Part shown: positions 32,091 through 41,156 of the stretch, piece after piece
How positions within the stretch are numbered: position 1 is the stretch's first letter
Layout: each line of letters begins with the position of its first letter
DNA from: RGIG8244 sp045639325
Lineage (GTDB): Bacteria > Verrucomicrobiota > Lentisphaeria > Victivallales > UBA1829
DNA length: 64,000 bases
Assembly (NCBI GenBank): GCA_045639325.1
Contig: JAZUCU010000002.1
Location: 62,001-126,000, forward strand
Direction: 5' to 3'
Made by a program: the position numbers and the translations under genes
The notes under the pieces: model-generated
What the model saw: the letters and a program-made list of their open reading frames with translations, nothing else
What the model was told of the DNA's origin: nothing
Database searches by the model: none

Positions 32091-33860
32091 TTAAAGAGTG
32101 TCGGGCTTGACCGGCGTATATTCCAGAATCGCAATAGCAATATCCGCATCAAGCTGCGTTTTGCCAGTGAATTCGGTTATCCCCTGATAAATGGACTTGA
32201 TGGCTTTGTCCGCATCGTTGCCGGATGTGGACAGATTTTTCAACAAACGTTCCGTGCCGTATTTTTCGCCATCCGCATTTTGCATGTTGATCGTGTCATT
32301 GGAATAAAAACAGACTCTGTCACCCGGATTCAACTGCAACGGCAATGCCGTGTAGGTCGCATCGGGCGTGGATCCCAACAGAGGAAGGAAAGGGCCTTTG
32401 ATGTACTTTATATTTCCATTTTTTGCTTTGATGATCGGGTCCACATGACCGGCATTGAATGTCTGCAAAACGCCGGAACGCAAATTCAATATACCTAAGA
32501 ACATCTTCAGTACAATAGGCTTCTTTTCTTTACGGAAGATATCCTCATTGACAAGTTTCAATGCTTTATCCGGTGAATTTTTCAGAAGGGCATTCCGGAA
32601 CATATTCTTGATGTTCATCATATACAAACCGGAGGCAACACCTTTTTCGGATGCATCAATAAAGAACAGGGCAATACGTTCATTATCCACTTTGAAAAAG
32701 TCACACAGATTTCTGCCGATTTCATCCGATGAGAAAATCTCTGCAGAAAATTTGTAATTTGCATTTTCCGGAATTCCCGCAGGTACCAGGGAGTTTTTCA
32801 GCATGGCAGCGATTTCTTCGCCATTTTCAATCCGGGCTGCGGCATTCTGATTTTTCAGCGTATTGACGGTTTTATTGATACTTTCCGCCAATGCATGCAT
32901 TTCGGAAGATCCCTTGACATCGATCTTTTTATCAAAGTTCCCCTTGGAATATTCATCCAGAGAATCTGTAACAGCTGAAATTTCTTTAATAACCACTTTC
33001 TGCAATAATCCGGCAATCAGGAAAAAGATCGCTGCAAAAACGATCATATTGCCGATGAACAGTGTTATGATAACGGTACGGTCTTTCCGGTAAACTTCCT
33101 TCCAGGGCAGCATGACGGTCAATATATATTTTCCATGAACGATTGATTTACACAATCCTTCCCGGGTATAGAACACTCTCTTATATCCCTCCGGATACAA
33201 CGTATTTTCTGTGATGGATAAATTCCCGTTGATCCCGATACGCATTTCCGCTTCAATATTTTTTACATTCGCCATCTGTAATGCTTTACTGAGACGTTCC
33301 GGCAGATAACCGATTTGAACAATACCCGGCTTATCCAGTCTGGCAACACCGGCATATTGAAATAAACGTTGTACGCCATCATATTGCGGCTCCTGAACCA
33401 ATTCAAAGGTGGGATCTGTAATCGCCTTCAAAAAGGGTCTGGACTGTTCCGCTTTTGTAAGATCGAATCCGACAAAATGATCTTGTCCGTGATAATTGGA
33501 ACTTGCAACGGAAGCGATCAACTTACCCTTTTCGTCTGCGATATGGATTTCATCCACATCCAATTTTTCCCGGATAAGTTTCAGTTCTTTCTGATTATTC
33601 AGAATGGAAGGGGTCTCTTTTATGATCAGTGCAAGAGCTCGAGTTTTTGCAATTGCCGCAGCTGCGGACATTTCGGTAATCGTCTGTAAATTTGTTTCAG
33701 TACGCTTTACCCGGTCGGCGGCATCGTTCAAATTCAGCTGCAAAAGTTCCAACGCATTTTTCTTTGCTTCTTTCCGGTGTAGATACCAGGACAGCCCGAA
33801 AGTAAGTCCAAATGCAAAAATAACAAACAGCAATAACCATTTTTGAAAAAGATTTTTCAT
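32091..33860 (-). CDS. Membrane sensor with HAMP and SpoIIE/PP2C-type phosphatase domain
   Basis: A 589-residue protein; ATG 33860 follows GTGGGGAT, better than the longer frame. TM1 (residues ~8-24) and TM2 (~270-295) enclose a ~240-residue sensor region, probably Cache-like (KLIASVASSNYHGQDHFVG). A HAMP domain follows (KEISAVTDSLDEYSKGNFD). The C-terminal SpoIIE domain keeps most metal positions: DFFKVDNERIALFFIDASEKG, TFNAGHVDPII, FYSNDTINMQNADGEKYG, LDADIAIAIL. The usual DVSGHG reads DASEKG and GGDFYD reads GRNLCDF, so activity is likely but not certain. Such proteins dephosphorylate anti-sigma antagonists; no partner lies nearby. Confidence 0.8.
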   Translation of the reverse strand: MKNLFQKWLLLFVIFAFGLTFGLSWYLHRKEAKKNALELLQLNLNDAADRVKRTETNLQTITEMSAAAAIAKTRALALIIKETPSILNNQKELKLIREKLDVDEIHIADEKGKLIASVASSNYHGQDHFVGFDLTKAEQSRPFLKAITDPTFELVQEPQYDGVQRLFQYAGVARLDKPGIVQIGYLPERLSKALQMANVKNIEAEMRIGINGNLSITENTLYPEGYKRVFYTREGLCKSIVHGKYILTVMLPWKEVYRKDRTVIITLFIGNMIVFAAIFFLIAGLLQKVVIKEISAVTDSLDEYSKGNFDKKIDVKGSSEMHALAESINKTVNTLKNQNAAARIENGEEIAAMLKNSLVPAGIPENANYKFSAEIFSSDEIGRNLCDFFKVDNERIALFFIDASEKGVASGLYMMNIKNMFRNALLKNSPDKALKLVNEDIFRKEKKPIVLKMFLGILNLRSGVLQTFNAGHVDPIIKAKNGNIKYIKGPFLPLLGSTPDATYTALPLQLNPGDRVCFYSNDTINMQNADGEKYGTERLLKNLSTSGNDADKAIKSIYQGITEFTGKTQLDADIAIAILEYTPVKPDTL

Positions 33861-34290
33861 TATTATCCCCACTATCAAATAAAACAAATATTCGTCAAAA
33901 AAGACACTTAAAATATTATTTGCTATATAATATACTCCCATTTTTCATAAAAGCAAGCCAATATTAAATAAAAAAATATTTAATACACTTTTTTGAGCAA
34001 GAATAAGTTGAAAAAAAATCAGAAATGCCGCTTTGCGAAGGCACTGCCGCAATGCGTTTTTAAATGGTTCTTCGACGTTTTGTGCCAAAAGCGGAACGCC
34101 TCACACGGCGATGTCTGTTACCGTGCCGTTGGCGCTGATTCTTAATTCACCAATGCTGTTACGGACGGGAAGTTTTTTTACTTGTGTTACCGAAAGTATT
34201 TTTAAGCACAATGAAGTTTTATTTTTATGGAACAAACCGTCGATGAGGCAAAAAAAATCCGTGCATCAAACACGGATTTTTTGTTATCGA
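33861..34290. other. Gene-free 430-bp stretch upstream of the phosphatase gene
   Basis: AT-rich flanks surround a more GC-rich block at about 34020-34170 that contains TTGCG...CGCAA and GGAACGCC-like potential stems. No start with ribosome site and no known RNA motif (tmRNA, SRP, RNase P) was recognised. The nrdG terminator lies at the right end. Confidence 0.5.
34250..34282 (-). terminator. Rho-independent terminator of nrdDG (bidirectional)
   Basis: ATCCGTG, loop of 7, CACGGAT, with A7 before and T6 after, so it can work on both strands; 8 bp after the nrdG stop. Confidence 0.8.
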
Positions 34291-34809
34291 TCACCAATCC
34301 TCTTCGGAGACAGGGATCGGCGCATGTTCCGCAAGGGAACGTTTTACATCCAGAATTCTCTGATTGTCACTGCCGCGGAACTTCAGGAGAATATCCCGCC
34401 GTTCCAATATAAATTTGCCATCGACAATAACATCTGCCAATTCCAACAGATCATGAATTCCGGGATCGGGACTGTCAGCAAGGTATTCAAAACGGAAACC
34501 GGTATAAACAATAATGTCATACCCGTCACGCTTGAGCATGCGTGCCAATTCAGCAAGGGGACCAGCCTGACAAAAGGGTTCACCGCCACTGAATGTGACA
34601 CCGGTCTGTAACGGATTGTTCCGGATTTCCTGATAAATTTCTTCAACCGTCCGGTTGACACCGGCTCCGAATTTATGGGTTTGCGGATTGTGACATCCTG
34701 CACAGTGATGAGGACATCCCTGCACAAAAAGCACATACCGCAAGCCCGGTCCGTTTGTTATAGAATCCTCTTCTGTCCCGGCAACATTAATTACCCTGGG
34801 CAGAACCAT
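34291..34809 (-). CDS. nrdG: Anaerobic ribonucleotide reductase activating protein
   Basis: A 172-residue radical SAM activase that installs the glycyl radical on NrdD. The cluster motif is GCPHHCAGCHNPQTH (CX3CX2C) near residue 31, and VTFSGGEPFCQ near 70 is the SAM-binding GGE motif. SITNGPGLRYVLFVQGC precedes the cluster as in known NrdG proteins. Its start overlaps the end of nrdD by 23 bp, so expression is coupled. Confidence 0.95.
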   Translation of the reverse strand: MVLPRVINVAGTEEDSITNGPGLRYVLFVQGCPHHCAGCHNPQTHKFGAGVNRTVEEIYQEIRNNPLQTGVTFSGGEPFCQAGPLAELARMLKRDGYDIIVYTGFRFEYLADSPDPGIHDLLELADVIVDGKFILERRDILLKFRGSDNQRILDVKRSLAEHAPIPVSEEDW

Positions 34810-37117
34810 GTTTTACCCGATCATGTTCTTCCGCACGTTTCGCATCATTGAAACGTTCCAGAGTACCGACAAGGTAACCTGTAATACGGCGGATACGTTC
34901 AAACTTGGGTTCATGTTCCGTTTCACGGCGTCCGCATTTCGGGCAGACATCGCCGATGATACCGTTGTAACCGCAGACGGGGTCACGGTCAACCGGGTGG
35001 TTGATGGAGCCGTAACCGATACCGGCATCGTGCATGCAGCGGACGATTGCTTCGAAAGCCTTGAGGTTGTGAGCGGTATCGCCATCGAGTTCCACATAGG
35101 AAATGTGACCGGCGTTGGTCAATGCGTGGTACGGAGCTTCTTTCTTGATCTTGTCGAAAGCATTGATCTTGTAATAGACAGGAACATGGAAACTGTTGGT
35201 GTAGTATTCTTTGTCCGTTACGCCGGGGATGATACCGTATCTTTCCTTGTCCATACGGATGAAGCGTCCGGAGAGGCCTTCTGCAGGAGTTGCAAGGAGC
35301 GTATAGTTCATGCCGGTCTTGAGAGAGAGATCGTCCACATATTTACGCATTGCGCCAACGATTTCGAGACCTTTCTGCTGCATTTCTTCGGATTCACCAT
35401 GGTGTTTGCCATAGAGAGCCATCAGAGTTTCAGCAAGCCCGATAAAGCCGATAGAGAGCGTACCGTGTTTGAGAACTTCGCGGATTTCTTCTTCCGGCTT
35501 GAGTTTTTCGGAATCCATCCAGACGCCCTGCCCCATGAGGAACGGGAAGTTGCGCAGATGTTTCTTTGCCTGAATTTCAAAACGGTCAGAAAGCTGCTGT
35601 GCAACCAGCTGCATCATTTCAAACAGTTTGTCATAGAATGCTTTTTCATCGCCCTTGGCTTCCAATGCAATACGCGGCAGGTTGATGGAAGTGAAGGAGA
35701 GGTTACCACGTCCGGGTGCAATTTCACGGCTGCGGTCATGAACGTTACCCATCACACGGGTACGGCAGCCCATGTACGCAATTTCAGTTTCCGGATGACC
35801 GGGCTTATAGTACTGCAGGTTGTACGGAGCATCCAGGAAGGAGAAGTTCGGGAACAGGCGTTTTGCGCTGACGCGGCAGGCCAGTTTGAACAGGTCATAG
35901 TTCGGATCGTCCGGATTGTAGTTGATGCCTTCCTTGATACGGAAAATCTGAATGGGGAAGATGGGTGTTTCGCCATGGCCCAGACCGGCTTCCGTAGCCA
36001 GCATGACATTCTTCATGATCATTCTGCCTTCCGGAGATGTATCGGTACCGTAGTTGACAGAGCTGAACGGAGTCTGTGCACCGGCGCGGCTGTGCATGGT
36101 ATTCAGGTTGTGGATCAATGCTTCCATTGCCTGATAGGTGCAGCGGTCAGTTTCATTTTCAGTATATTTCTTGGCAAAATCCTGTGCGCGTTTTGCAACA
36201 TCATGGCCGAATTTTTCGGTCAAAGCGGCCAATTCGGCAGTTTCATACTGTTCGTTGCCGCCCAGCTGAGGACCGCGGAAGACTTTTTCTTCGATTTCAG
36301 AAATCAGCTTCTTGGCAAAGCCCTGTTCAATTTCAGAATCAGTGAGAATGCGCAATGCTTTTTCCAGGTTCACACCGTAAAGTTTGCGGTATGTCTTGGC
36401 AACCCCGGGAGCCAGTCCGTAGTCAAAGTTGGAGATGGACTGACCGCCGTGCTGGTCGTTCTGGTTGGACTGGATAGCAATACATGCAAGAGCGCAATAG
36501 CTCTGGATATCATTGGGTTCGCGGAGGAAGCCGTGACCGGTGGAGAAGCCGCCCTTGAAAAGTTTCAGCAGGTCGATCTGGCAGCATGTGGTGGTCAAAG
36601 CATAGAAGTCGAAGTCGTGAATATGAATCCAGCCGTTACGATATGCTTCAGACTGTTCCTGTGTCAACAGATACTTGTCATAATAATCTTTGGCACCTTC
36701 GGAACCGTATTTGAGCATCGTACCCATAGCGGTATCGCCGTCGATGTTGGCGTTGTCGCGTTTCATATCACTTTCGCTGGCATCGATCACGGTCAATTCA
36801 TCAAAAATCCGCATAAGACCGGTCTTCATTTCGCGGTTGCGAGTACGGGATGCACGGTAAAGGATGTAGTTCTTGGCAACGTCTTCGAAACCGTTCTGCA
36901 TCAGGGTCAATTCCACCGCATCCTGAATGTCTTCCACACGGGGTGTGGTTCCGGGTTCTCTGCGTTCCAATTCTTCTGCTACACGGCGTGCCACATTGCT
37001 GGCTTCTGCTTCTGTGCCGTGATCGGTTGCGATCATTGCCTTTCTGATCGCGTCAACGATTTTGCTTTCGTTGTACGGGACAATTCGACCATCCCTTTTG
37101 ATGATGTTCTTCAACAT
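34787..37117 (-). CDS. nrdD: Anaerobic (class III) ribonucleoside-triphosphate reductase
   Basis: A 776-residue oxygen-sensitive reductase making deoxynucleotides. Residues 1-90 are an ATP-cone allosteric domain (IIKRDGRIVPYNESKI). The core has THSRAGAQTPF-like MHSRAGAQTPFSSVNYGTD near 345 and CRTRVMGN near 450. The C-terminus has a zinc ribbon (CGYNGIIGDVCPKCGRRE) and the glycyl-radical loop RRITGYLVGTLERFNDAK, where the usual RVCGYLG reads RITGYLV. Together with nrdG it marks anaerobic growth. The promoter carries two predicted NrdR boxes. Confidence 0.96.
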   Translation of the reverse strand: MLKNIIKRDGRIVPYNESKIVDAIRKAMIATDHGTEAEASNVARRVAEELERREPGTTPRVEDIQDAVELTLMQNGFEDVAKNYILYRASRTRNREMKTGLMRIFDELTVIDASESDMKRDNANIDGDTAMGTMLKYGSEGAKDYYDKYLLTQEQSEAYRNGWIHIHDFDFYALTTTCCQIDLLKLFKGGFSTGHGFLREPNDIQSYCALACIAIQSNQNDQHGGQSISNFDYGLAPGVAKTYRKLYGVNLEKALRILTDSEIEQGFAKKLISEIEEKVFRGPQLGGNEQYETAELAALTEKFGHDVAKRAQDFAKKYTENETDRCTYQAMEALIHNLNTMHSRAGAQTPFSSVNYGTDTSPEGRMIMKNVMLATEAGLGHGETPIFPIQIFRIKEGINYNPDDPNYDLFKLACRVSAKRLFPNFSFLDAPYNLQYYKPGHPETEIAYMGCRTRVMGNVHDRSREIAPGRGNLSFTSINLPRIALEAKGDEKAFYDKLFEMMQLVAQQLSDRFEIQAKKHLRNFPFLMGQGVWMDSEKLKPEEEIREVLKHGTLSIGFIGLAETLMALYGKHHGESEEMQQKGLEIVGAMRKYVDDLSLKTGMNYTLLATPAEGLSGRFIRMDKERYGIIPGVTDKEYYTNSFHVPVYYKINAFDKIKKEAPYHALTNAGHISYVELDGDTAHNLKAFEAIVRCMHDAGIGYGSINHPVDRDPVCGYNGIIGDVCPKCGRRETEHEPKFERIRRITGYLVGTLERFNDAKRAEEHDRVKHGSAQGN

Positions 37118-37157
37118 TTTTTCTTCTCCGACTTGATTTGCGTTTTTTTGTTAAAGG

Positions 37158-37211
37158 TAACTATAAGTTGTATCGCAAGGTAAAATATACAACAGGATAT
37201 AGTGTTTTCAA
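37158..37211 (-). promoter_or_regulatory. nrdD promoter with tandem NrdR boxes
   Basis: On the minus strand TTGAAA (37211-37206) and TATATT (37189-37184) are 16 bp apart. The spacer itself is ACACTATATCCTGTTG (37205-37190), matching 12 of 16 positions of the NrdR box ACACWATATATWGTGT as I recall it. A second match, ATACAACTTATAGTTA (37173-37158, 11 of 16), lies exactly 32 bp further, the helical register known for NrdR box pairs. NrdR would repress nrdDG when dATP/ATP ratio is high. The nrdR gene is not in the window. Confidence 0.7.
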
Positions 37212-37381
37212 GTCGGTTTAAACCATATAATTTTTCACTTTTAAATAACCGGTTGAGAGCATAACACTTACGTTTTTTAAAAACTTTGTAACTCGCATTT
37301 TTGCATCACAAAAAATCGACATTCATACCACTTTACGTTGTGGATACTCGCAAAAATATCCACAAAATCTTGTATTTTGCC

Positions 37382-39235
37382 TCAAAATGGCAGTGCTGCA
37401 AATTTTGTGTTATACATAACGTTGCCGGAATTCCGTCTTGCTTTCTTTGTTTTCAATTGTTCAACACGAAGCATTTCCAACGAAAAACATTCCAGATAAA
37501 CCCATTTTACACCACTGACACGGCTGTAACACCACAGATAGTATTTACCATCTTTTTCGGAAATATACGTTCCGTTTCCATAACAACGAAACTCATTGCG
37601 CAATTGCTGCGGCAACTCATCGGTGTGGGAAAGATTCAGAATTTTTTTATTGTCATGATAACTGTATATGTATTGTCCAACAAGAGATTTTGTCAGGAAT
37701 TTGACTTGAGCTATACGCTTTGCCAACATCACTTGCTGTTCAGCCGACAAAGTATAATTTGTGTGTCCGTCTTCCTGATGCTGTGCCGGAACTACAATTT
37801 TTGACGCAAGCATCCATTCCAATTTGCCGGCAATATAAAGATTCCGCGCAAATGCCTGATTGACAACATTGGAAACCGTTTCCCGTTCCTTATCGATCGC
37901 GACCCGTCGAATGATCAAGCCGGCACCGACAAGAATAAAAAACAAAATGATACCGACCGTAATTCCTGCAATCAGGCGGGGATGACGGGAACACCAACGC
38001 ATAATTTGACTCAATATCGTATCCGGATTTGCTTTCACTTCTTCGTTCCGCATATAACGGCGGATATCATCCGCAAACGCTGCAACTGTGGAATATCGGT
38101 CATTTTGCTGGGGTTCGGTTGCTTTCATGATGATTGCAAACAGGTCATCATCAATCGGGACACCATAGCGATGTTCCAGAAGATTCATATCGCATTGCGC
38201 CACACGCTGCATGACTTCTTCGCCGGTTACCCCGGTATAAGCTTCATTCAGAGTGACAATTTCGTACAGAATCAATCCGAGTGCATAAATATCAGCCCGT
38301 TGATCGCAATGTTCACCACGGAGAGCTTCCGGGCTGATATAACGTGGAGTTCCCATGACCGTTTTCGGCGGAACCCATTTTTCCGGATCATAACCATCTT
38401 CATAAATCGGACAGGCAATTCCCCAGTCCATAATATAGACGTCATGATATTCGCCGATCATAATATTCTCGGGCTTCAAATCCCGATGCATGATATTCCG
38501 CTTATGGGCAAATTCCATCGCATCACAAACACGCAAAAATAAATCCAACCGGTTGAATAAGGATTTTCGCTCATCAAAGGATTTTACACCGTCAATGCGG
38601 TAAAATGAATCTATGCGTTCCAGATACTCTTTCAGGGTACAGCCTTTGATATAACGCATAACCAGATGCGCGGATTTATCTGCATCCGTATTCAAGCTGT
38701 AAATAGGAAGAATCGCCGGATGATCAAGCTGCGCCGTTACTTTGGCTTCCCGAAGAAAAGATTTCAGCTTTTCCGGATCATCGGAATGTTTCAAGGTTTT
38801 TACCGCAGCGGTACGATGTAATTCACGATCGATGGCGGTACGTAATATTCCCTGTCCACCCTCCGCAAAAACGGGGCCGGATACATACGAATCCTCTAAA
38901 AACGTTGATTTTTCAAAATTCTCAACAGTGGAATATTCAACTTTTTTCGGCTCAGAAATAAACTGTTCCGAAATCAAAGAGTCAACATCGCCTTTTATTC
39001 TGCGGAAAATGGTATGCTTATTGCGGTTGCTCTTTTTCTTGATCCGTGCAAGATGTTTTTCAGCAGATGGAACAGAGGAAGAGGCAGCAGAAGAAGAAAC
39101 GGATATCGAACCGTTTAACGGTTCAGAAACAACGGTATATAAACCAGTGCGGACGTCCTGCGTCATCAACATGGTTTTGTCACGTACGATTTCGGACGTT
39201 TTATCCGCTTGAGTCGTCTCTTGTTCCTGAGGCAT
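37382..39235 (-). CDS. Hanks-type Ser/Thr protein kinase, membrane-anchored (PknB-like)
   Basis: A 617-residue protein. ATG 39235 follows AAAGGAAG and is preferred over the frame start 27 bp upstream. The kinase domain spans ~115-400: a loose glycine loop FAEGGQGIL, the lysine in TAAVKTLKH, catalytic loop IMHRDLKPENIMI, DWG instead of DFG (YIMDWGIACP), GTPRYISPEAL and DQRADIYALGLILYE. A membrane helix at ~420-440 (LIAGITVGIILFFILVGAGL) leads to a ~170-residue outer part without a recognised domain (NLYIAGKLEWML, GQYIYSYHDNKKI). DWG occurs in a known subfamily of bacterial kinases, so activity is expected. It follows glnS after 66 bp. Confidence 0.85.
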   Translation of the reverse strand: MPQEQETTQADKTSEIVRDKTMLMTQDVRTGLYTVVSEPLNGSISVSSSAASSSVPSAEKHLARIKKKSNRNKHTIFRRIKGDVDSLISEQFISEPKKVEYSTVENFEKSTFLEDSYVSGPVFAEGGQGILRTAIDRELHRTAAVKTLKHSDDPEKLKSFLREAKVTAQLDHPAILPIYSLNTDADKSAHLVMRYIKGCTLKEYLERIDSFYRIDGVKSFDERKSLFNRLDLFLRVCDAMEFAHKRNIMHRDLKPENIMIGEYHDVYIMDWGIACPIYEDGYDPEKWVPPKTVMGTPRYISPEALRGEHCDQRADIYALGLILYEIVTLNEAYTGVTGEEVMQRVAQCDMNLLEHRYGVPIDDDLFAIIMKATEPQQNDRYSTVAAFADDIRRYMRNEEVKANPDTILSQIMRWCSRHPRLIAGITVGIILFFILVGAGLIIRRVAIDKERETVSNVVNQAFARNLYIAGKLEWMLASKIVVPAQHQEDGHTNYTLSAEQQVMLAKRIAQVKFLTKSLVGQYIYSYHDNKKILNLSHTDELPQQLRNEFRCYGNGTYISEKDGKYYLWCYSRVSGVKWVYLECFSLEMLRVEQLKTKKARRNSGNVMYNTKFAALPF

Positions 39236-39263
39236 CCGTTCTTCCTTTATTTGATTGATCATA

Positions 39264-39288
39264 CCGGCAGACCATTGCAGTCTGCCGG
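39264..39288. other. Perfect hairpin between glnS and the kinase gene
   Basis: CCGGCAGAC and GTCTGCCGG with a 7-base loop. A T-run follows only on the plus strand, so for the leftward genes it acts, if at all, as an intercistronic stem before the kinase ribosome site. Confidence 0.5.
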
Positions 39289-39301
39289 CATGTTTTTATC
39301 A

Positions 39302-40990
39302 TTATTTTGCCTGGATTTTTGCCCAGGAATCTTTCAGCGCAACCGTCCGGTTGAATACCACTTTTTCGCCCGGAATGTGATCTTTCGGCTCGGCACAGAA
39401 ATAGCCGACACGTTCAAACTGAACACGGGTACCCGGTGCAACTTGTGCAAGAGAAGGTTCAACCAGACATTCCACAACTTTCTTGGAGTCGGGATTCAGG
39501 TAGTCCAGATAGTTTTCACCTTCCGGCAGACCGCCCACATCTTCCACGGTGAACAGACGGTCGTAAAGGCGTGCTTCCGCTTTCACGGCATGTTCCGCAG
39601 ATACCCAGTGGATCGTACCTTTGACTTTGCGTCCATCCGGAGCATTGCCACCGCGTGTTTCGGGATCGTAAGTACAATGAACTTCGATCACATTGCCCGC
39701 TTCGTCTTTCACAACAGATGTGCAGGTGACGAAATAGGCACAGCGCAGGCGGACTTCTTTGCCCGGAGCGAGACGGAAATATTTCTTCGGCGGTTCTTCC
39801 ATAAAGTCGTCCTGTTCAATATACAGAACTTTGGAGAACGGGACTTTACGTGTTCCGGCTTCCGGATCTTCCGGATTGTTGATCACATCCATTTCTTCCG
39901 TCTGACCTTCCGGATAATTGTCAATGACAAGTTTCAACGGATTCATCACAGCCATCGCACGGGCGGAGGTCTTGTTGAGGTTGTCACGGATGCAATATTC
40001 CAACAGAGCAATGTCAGTCAGAGAATTGAACTTTGTCACGCCGATTGTTTCGCAGAATTCACGGATGGCTTCTGCAGGCACGCCACGACGGCGGAATGCG
40101 CAGACAGTAGGCATACGGGGGTCATCCCAACCTTCCACGTAATTGCCTTTGACCAGTTCCAGCAATTTGCGTTTGCTCATAACTGTGTAGGACAGGTTCA
40201 AGCGGGCAAATTCGTACTGATGAGGCTTGTAGGGAGTCGGAATATTTTCAATGAACCAATCGTAGAGCGGACGATGGATTTCAAATTCCAGAGTACAGAT
40301 AGAGTGTGTGATACCTTCGATAGCATCTTCCAGCGGGTGAGCAAAGTCATACAGCGGATACACGCACCATTTGCTGCCCGTATTGTGGTGATCCGTGTGA
40401 CGGATACGGTAAATTGCGGGGTCGCGCATGTGCATATTGGGGCTTGCCATATCGATTTTTGCGCGCAAGACTTTGGAACCATCCGGGAATTCGCCGTTTT
40501 TCATACGCATGAAAAGATCCAGGTTTTCTTCCACGGAACGGGAACGGTAAGGACTTTCGCTGCCGGGTTCGGTCAATGTACCGCGAAACTTTTTGAATTC
40601 TTCTTCGCTGAGTTCGCAGACATAAGCCTTGCCGGTCTTGATCAGGTGTACAGCATATTCAAAGAGCTGATCGAAATAATCAGAAGCATAATAGAACCGG
40701 TCTTCCCAGTCGGCACCGAGCCATTTCACGTCTTCCAGAATGGATTCGACGTATTCGGTATCTTCCTTGACGGGGTTGGTATCGTCCATACGCAGGTTGA
40801 ATTTACCGCCGAATTTCTGTGCGGTGGAATAATTCAAACAAATACTTTTTGCATGTCCGATATGGAGATAACCATTGGGTTCCGGCGGGAAACGTGTGAC
40901 AACTTTTCCCCCGTTACGGCCTGCTGCCAGGTCAGATTCAATGATCTCATGAATAAAATTAGTAGGCTTTTTTACTTCTTCTTCGCTCAT
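39302..40990 (-). CDS. glnS: Glutaminyl-tRNA synthetase
   Basis: A 562-residue class I synthetase. [19 protein letters not shown] carries the HIGH motif, NLRMDDTNP is the following conserved strand, and [11 protein letters not shown] is the KMSKS equivalent. [17 protein letters not shown] and the GlnRS-type beta-barrel anticodon domain (~residues 340-562, with [15 protein letters not shown]) are present. [15 protein letters not shown] is typical of GlnRS. Having GlnRS means that Gln-tRNA need not be made by the amidotransferase route. Confidence 0.96.
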   Translation of the reverse strand: MSEEEVKKPTNFIHEIIESDLAAGRNGGKVVTRFPPEPNGYLHIGHAKSICLNYSTAQKFGGKFNLRMDDTNPVKEDTEYVESILEDVKWLGADWEDRFYYASDYFDQLFEYAVHLIKTGKAYVCELSEEEFKKFRGTLTEPGSESPYRSRSVEENLDLFMRMKNGEFPDGSKVLRAKIDMASPNMHMRDPAIYRIRHTDHHNTGSKWCVYPLYDFAHPLEDAIEGITHSICTLEFEIHRPLYDWFIENIPTPYKPHQYEFARLNLSYTVMSKRKLLELVKGNYVEGWDDPRMPTVCAFRRRGVPAEAIREFCETIGVTKFNSLTDIALLEYCIRDNLNKTSARAMAVMNPLKLVIDNYPEGQTEEMDVINNPEDPEAGTRKVPFSKVLYIEQDDFMEEPPKKYFRLAPGKEVRLRCAYFVTCTSVVKDEAGNVIEVHCTYDPETRGGNAPDGRKVKGTIHWVSAEHAVKAEARLYDRLFTVEDVGGLPEGENYLDYLNPDSKKVVECLVEPSLAQVAPGTRVQFERVGYFCAEPKDHIPGEKVVFNRTVALKDSWAKIQAK

Positions 40991-41033
40991 AAGGCTCTAA
41001 CTCCTGATAAAAAGTTACATTAGTATAACAGGT

Positions 41034-41062
41034 AATATAACTCCAAACTTTGCAATATGCAA
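41034..41062 (-). promoter_or_regulatory. Predicted glnS promoter
   Basis: On the minus strand TTGCAT (41062-41057), 17-bp spacer, TATATT (41039-41034), about 45 bp before the ATG. Confidence 0.5.
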
Positions 41063-41083
41063 ATTTCAAACTTATTTTAATAC

Positions 41084-41118
41084 AAAAAAAATGATGCCGG
41101 AACAAAATCCGGCATCAA
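41084..41118 (-). terminator. Rho-independent terminator of the Sel1-repeat kinase gene
   Basis: On the minus strand GATGCCGGA, loop TTTTGT, TCCGGCATC, followed by TTTTTTTTG; about 40 bp after the stop. Confidence 0.85.
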
Positions 41119-41156
41119 ATCCAAAATGAGACAGAGTAAAATACTCAGTCCGTGTC

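Noticed and set aside
34808..37183. 791-codon open frame on the strand opposite nrdD
   Set aside because: It mirrors a fully conserved nrdD and has no recognisable protein sequence or ribosome site; long antisense frames are common in this codon usage.
39209..41023. 604-codon frame opposite glnS
   Set aside because: Shadow of a clear glnS; composition is histidine/cysteine/phenylalanine-rich as expected of an antisense frame.
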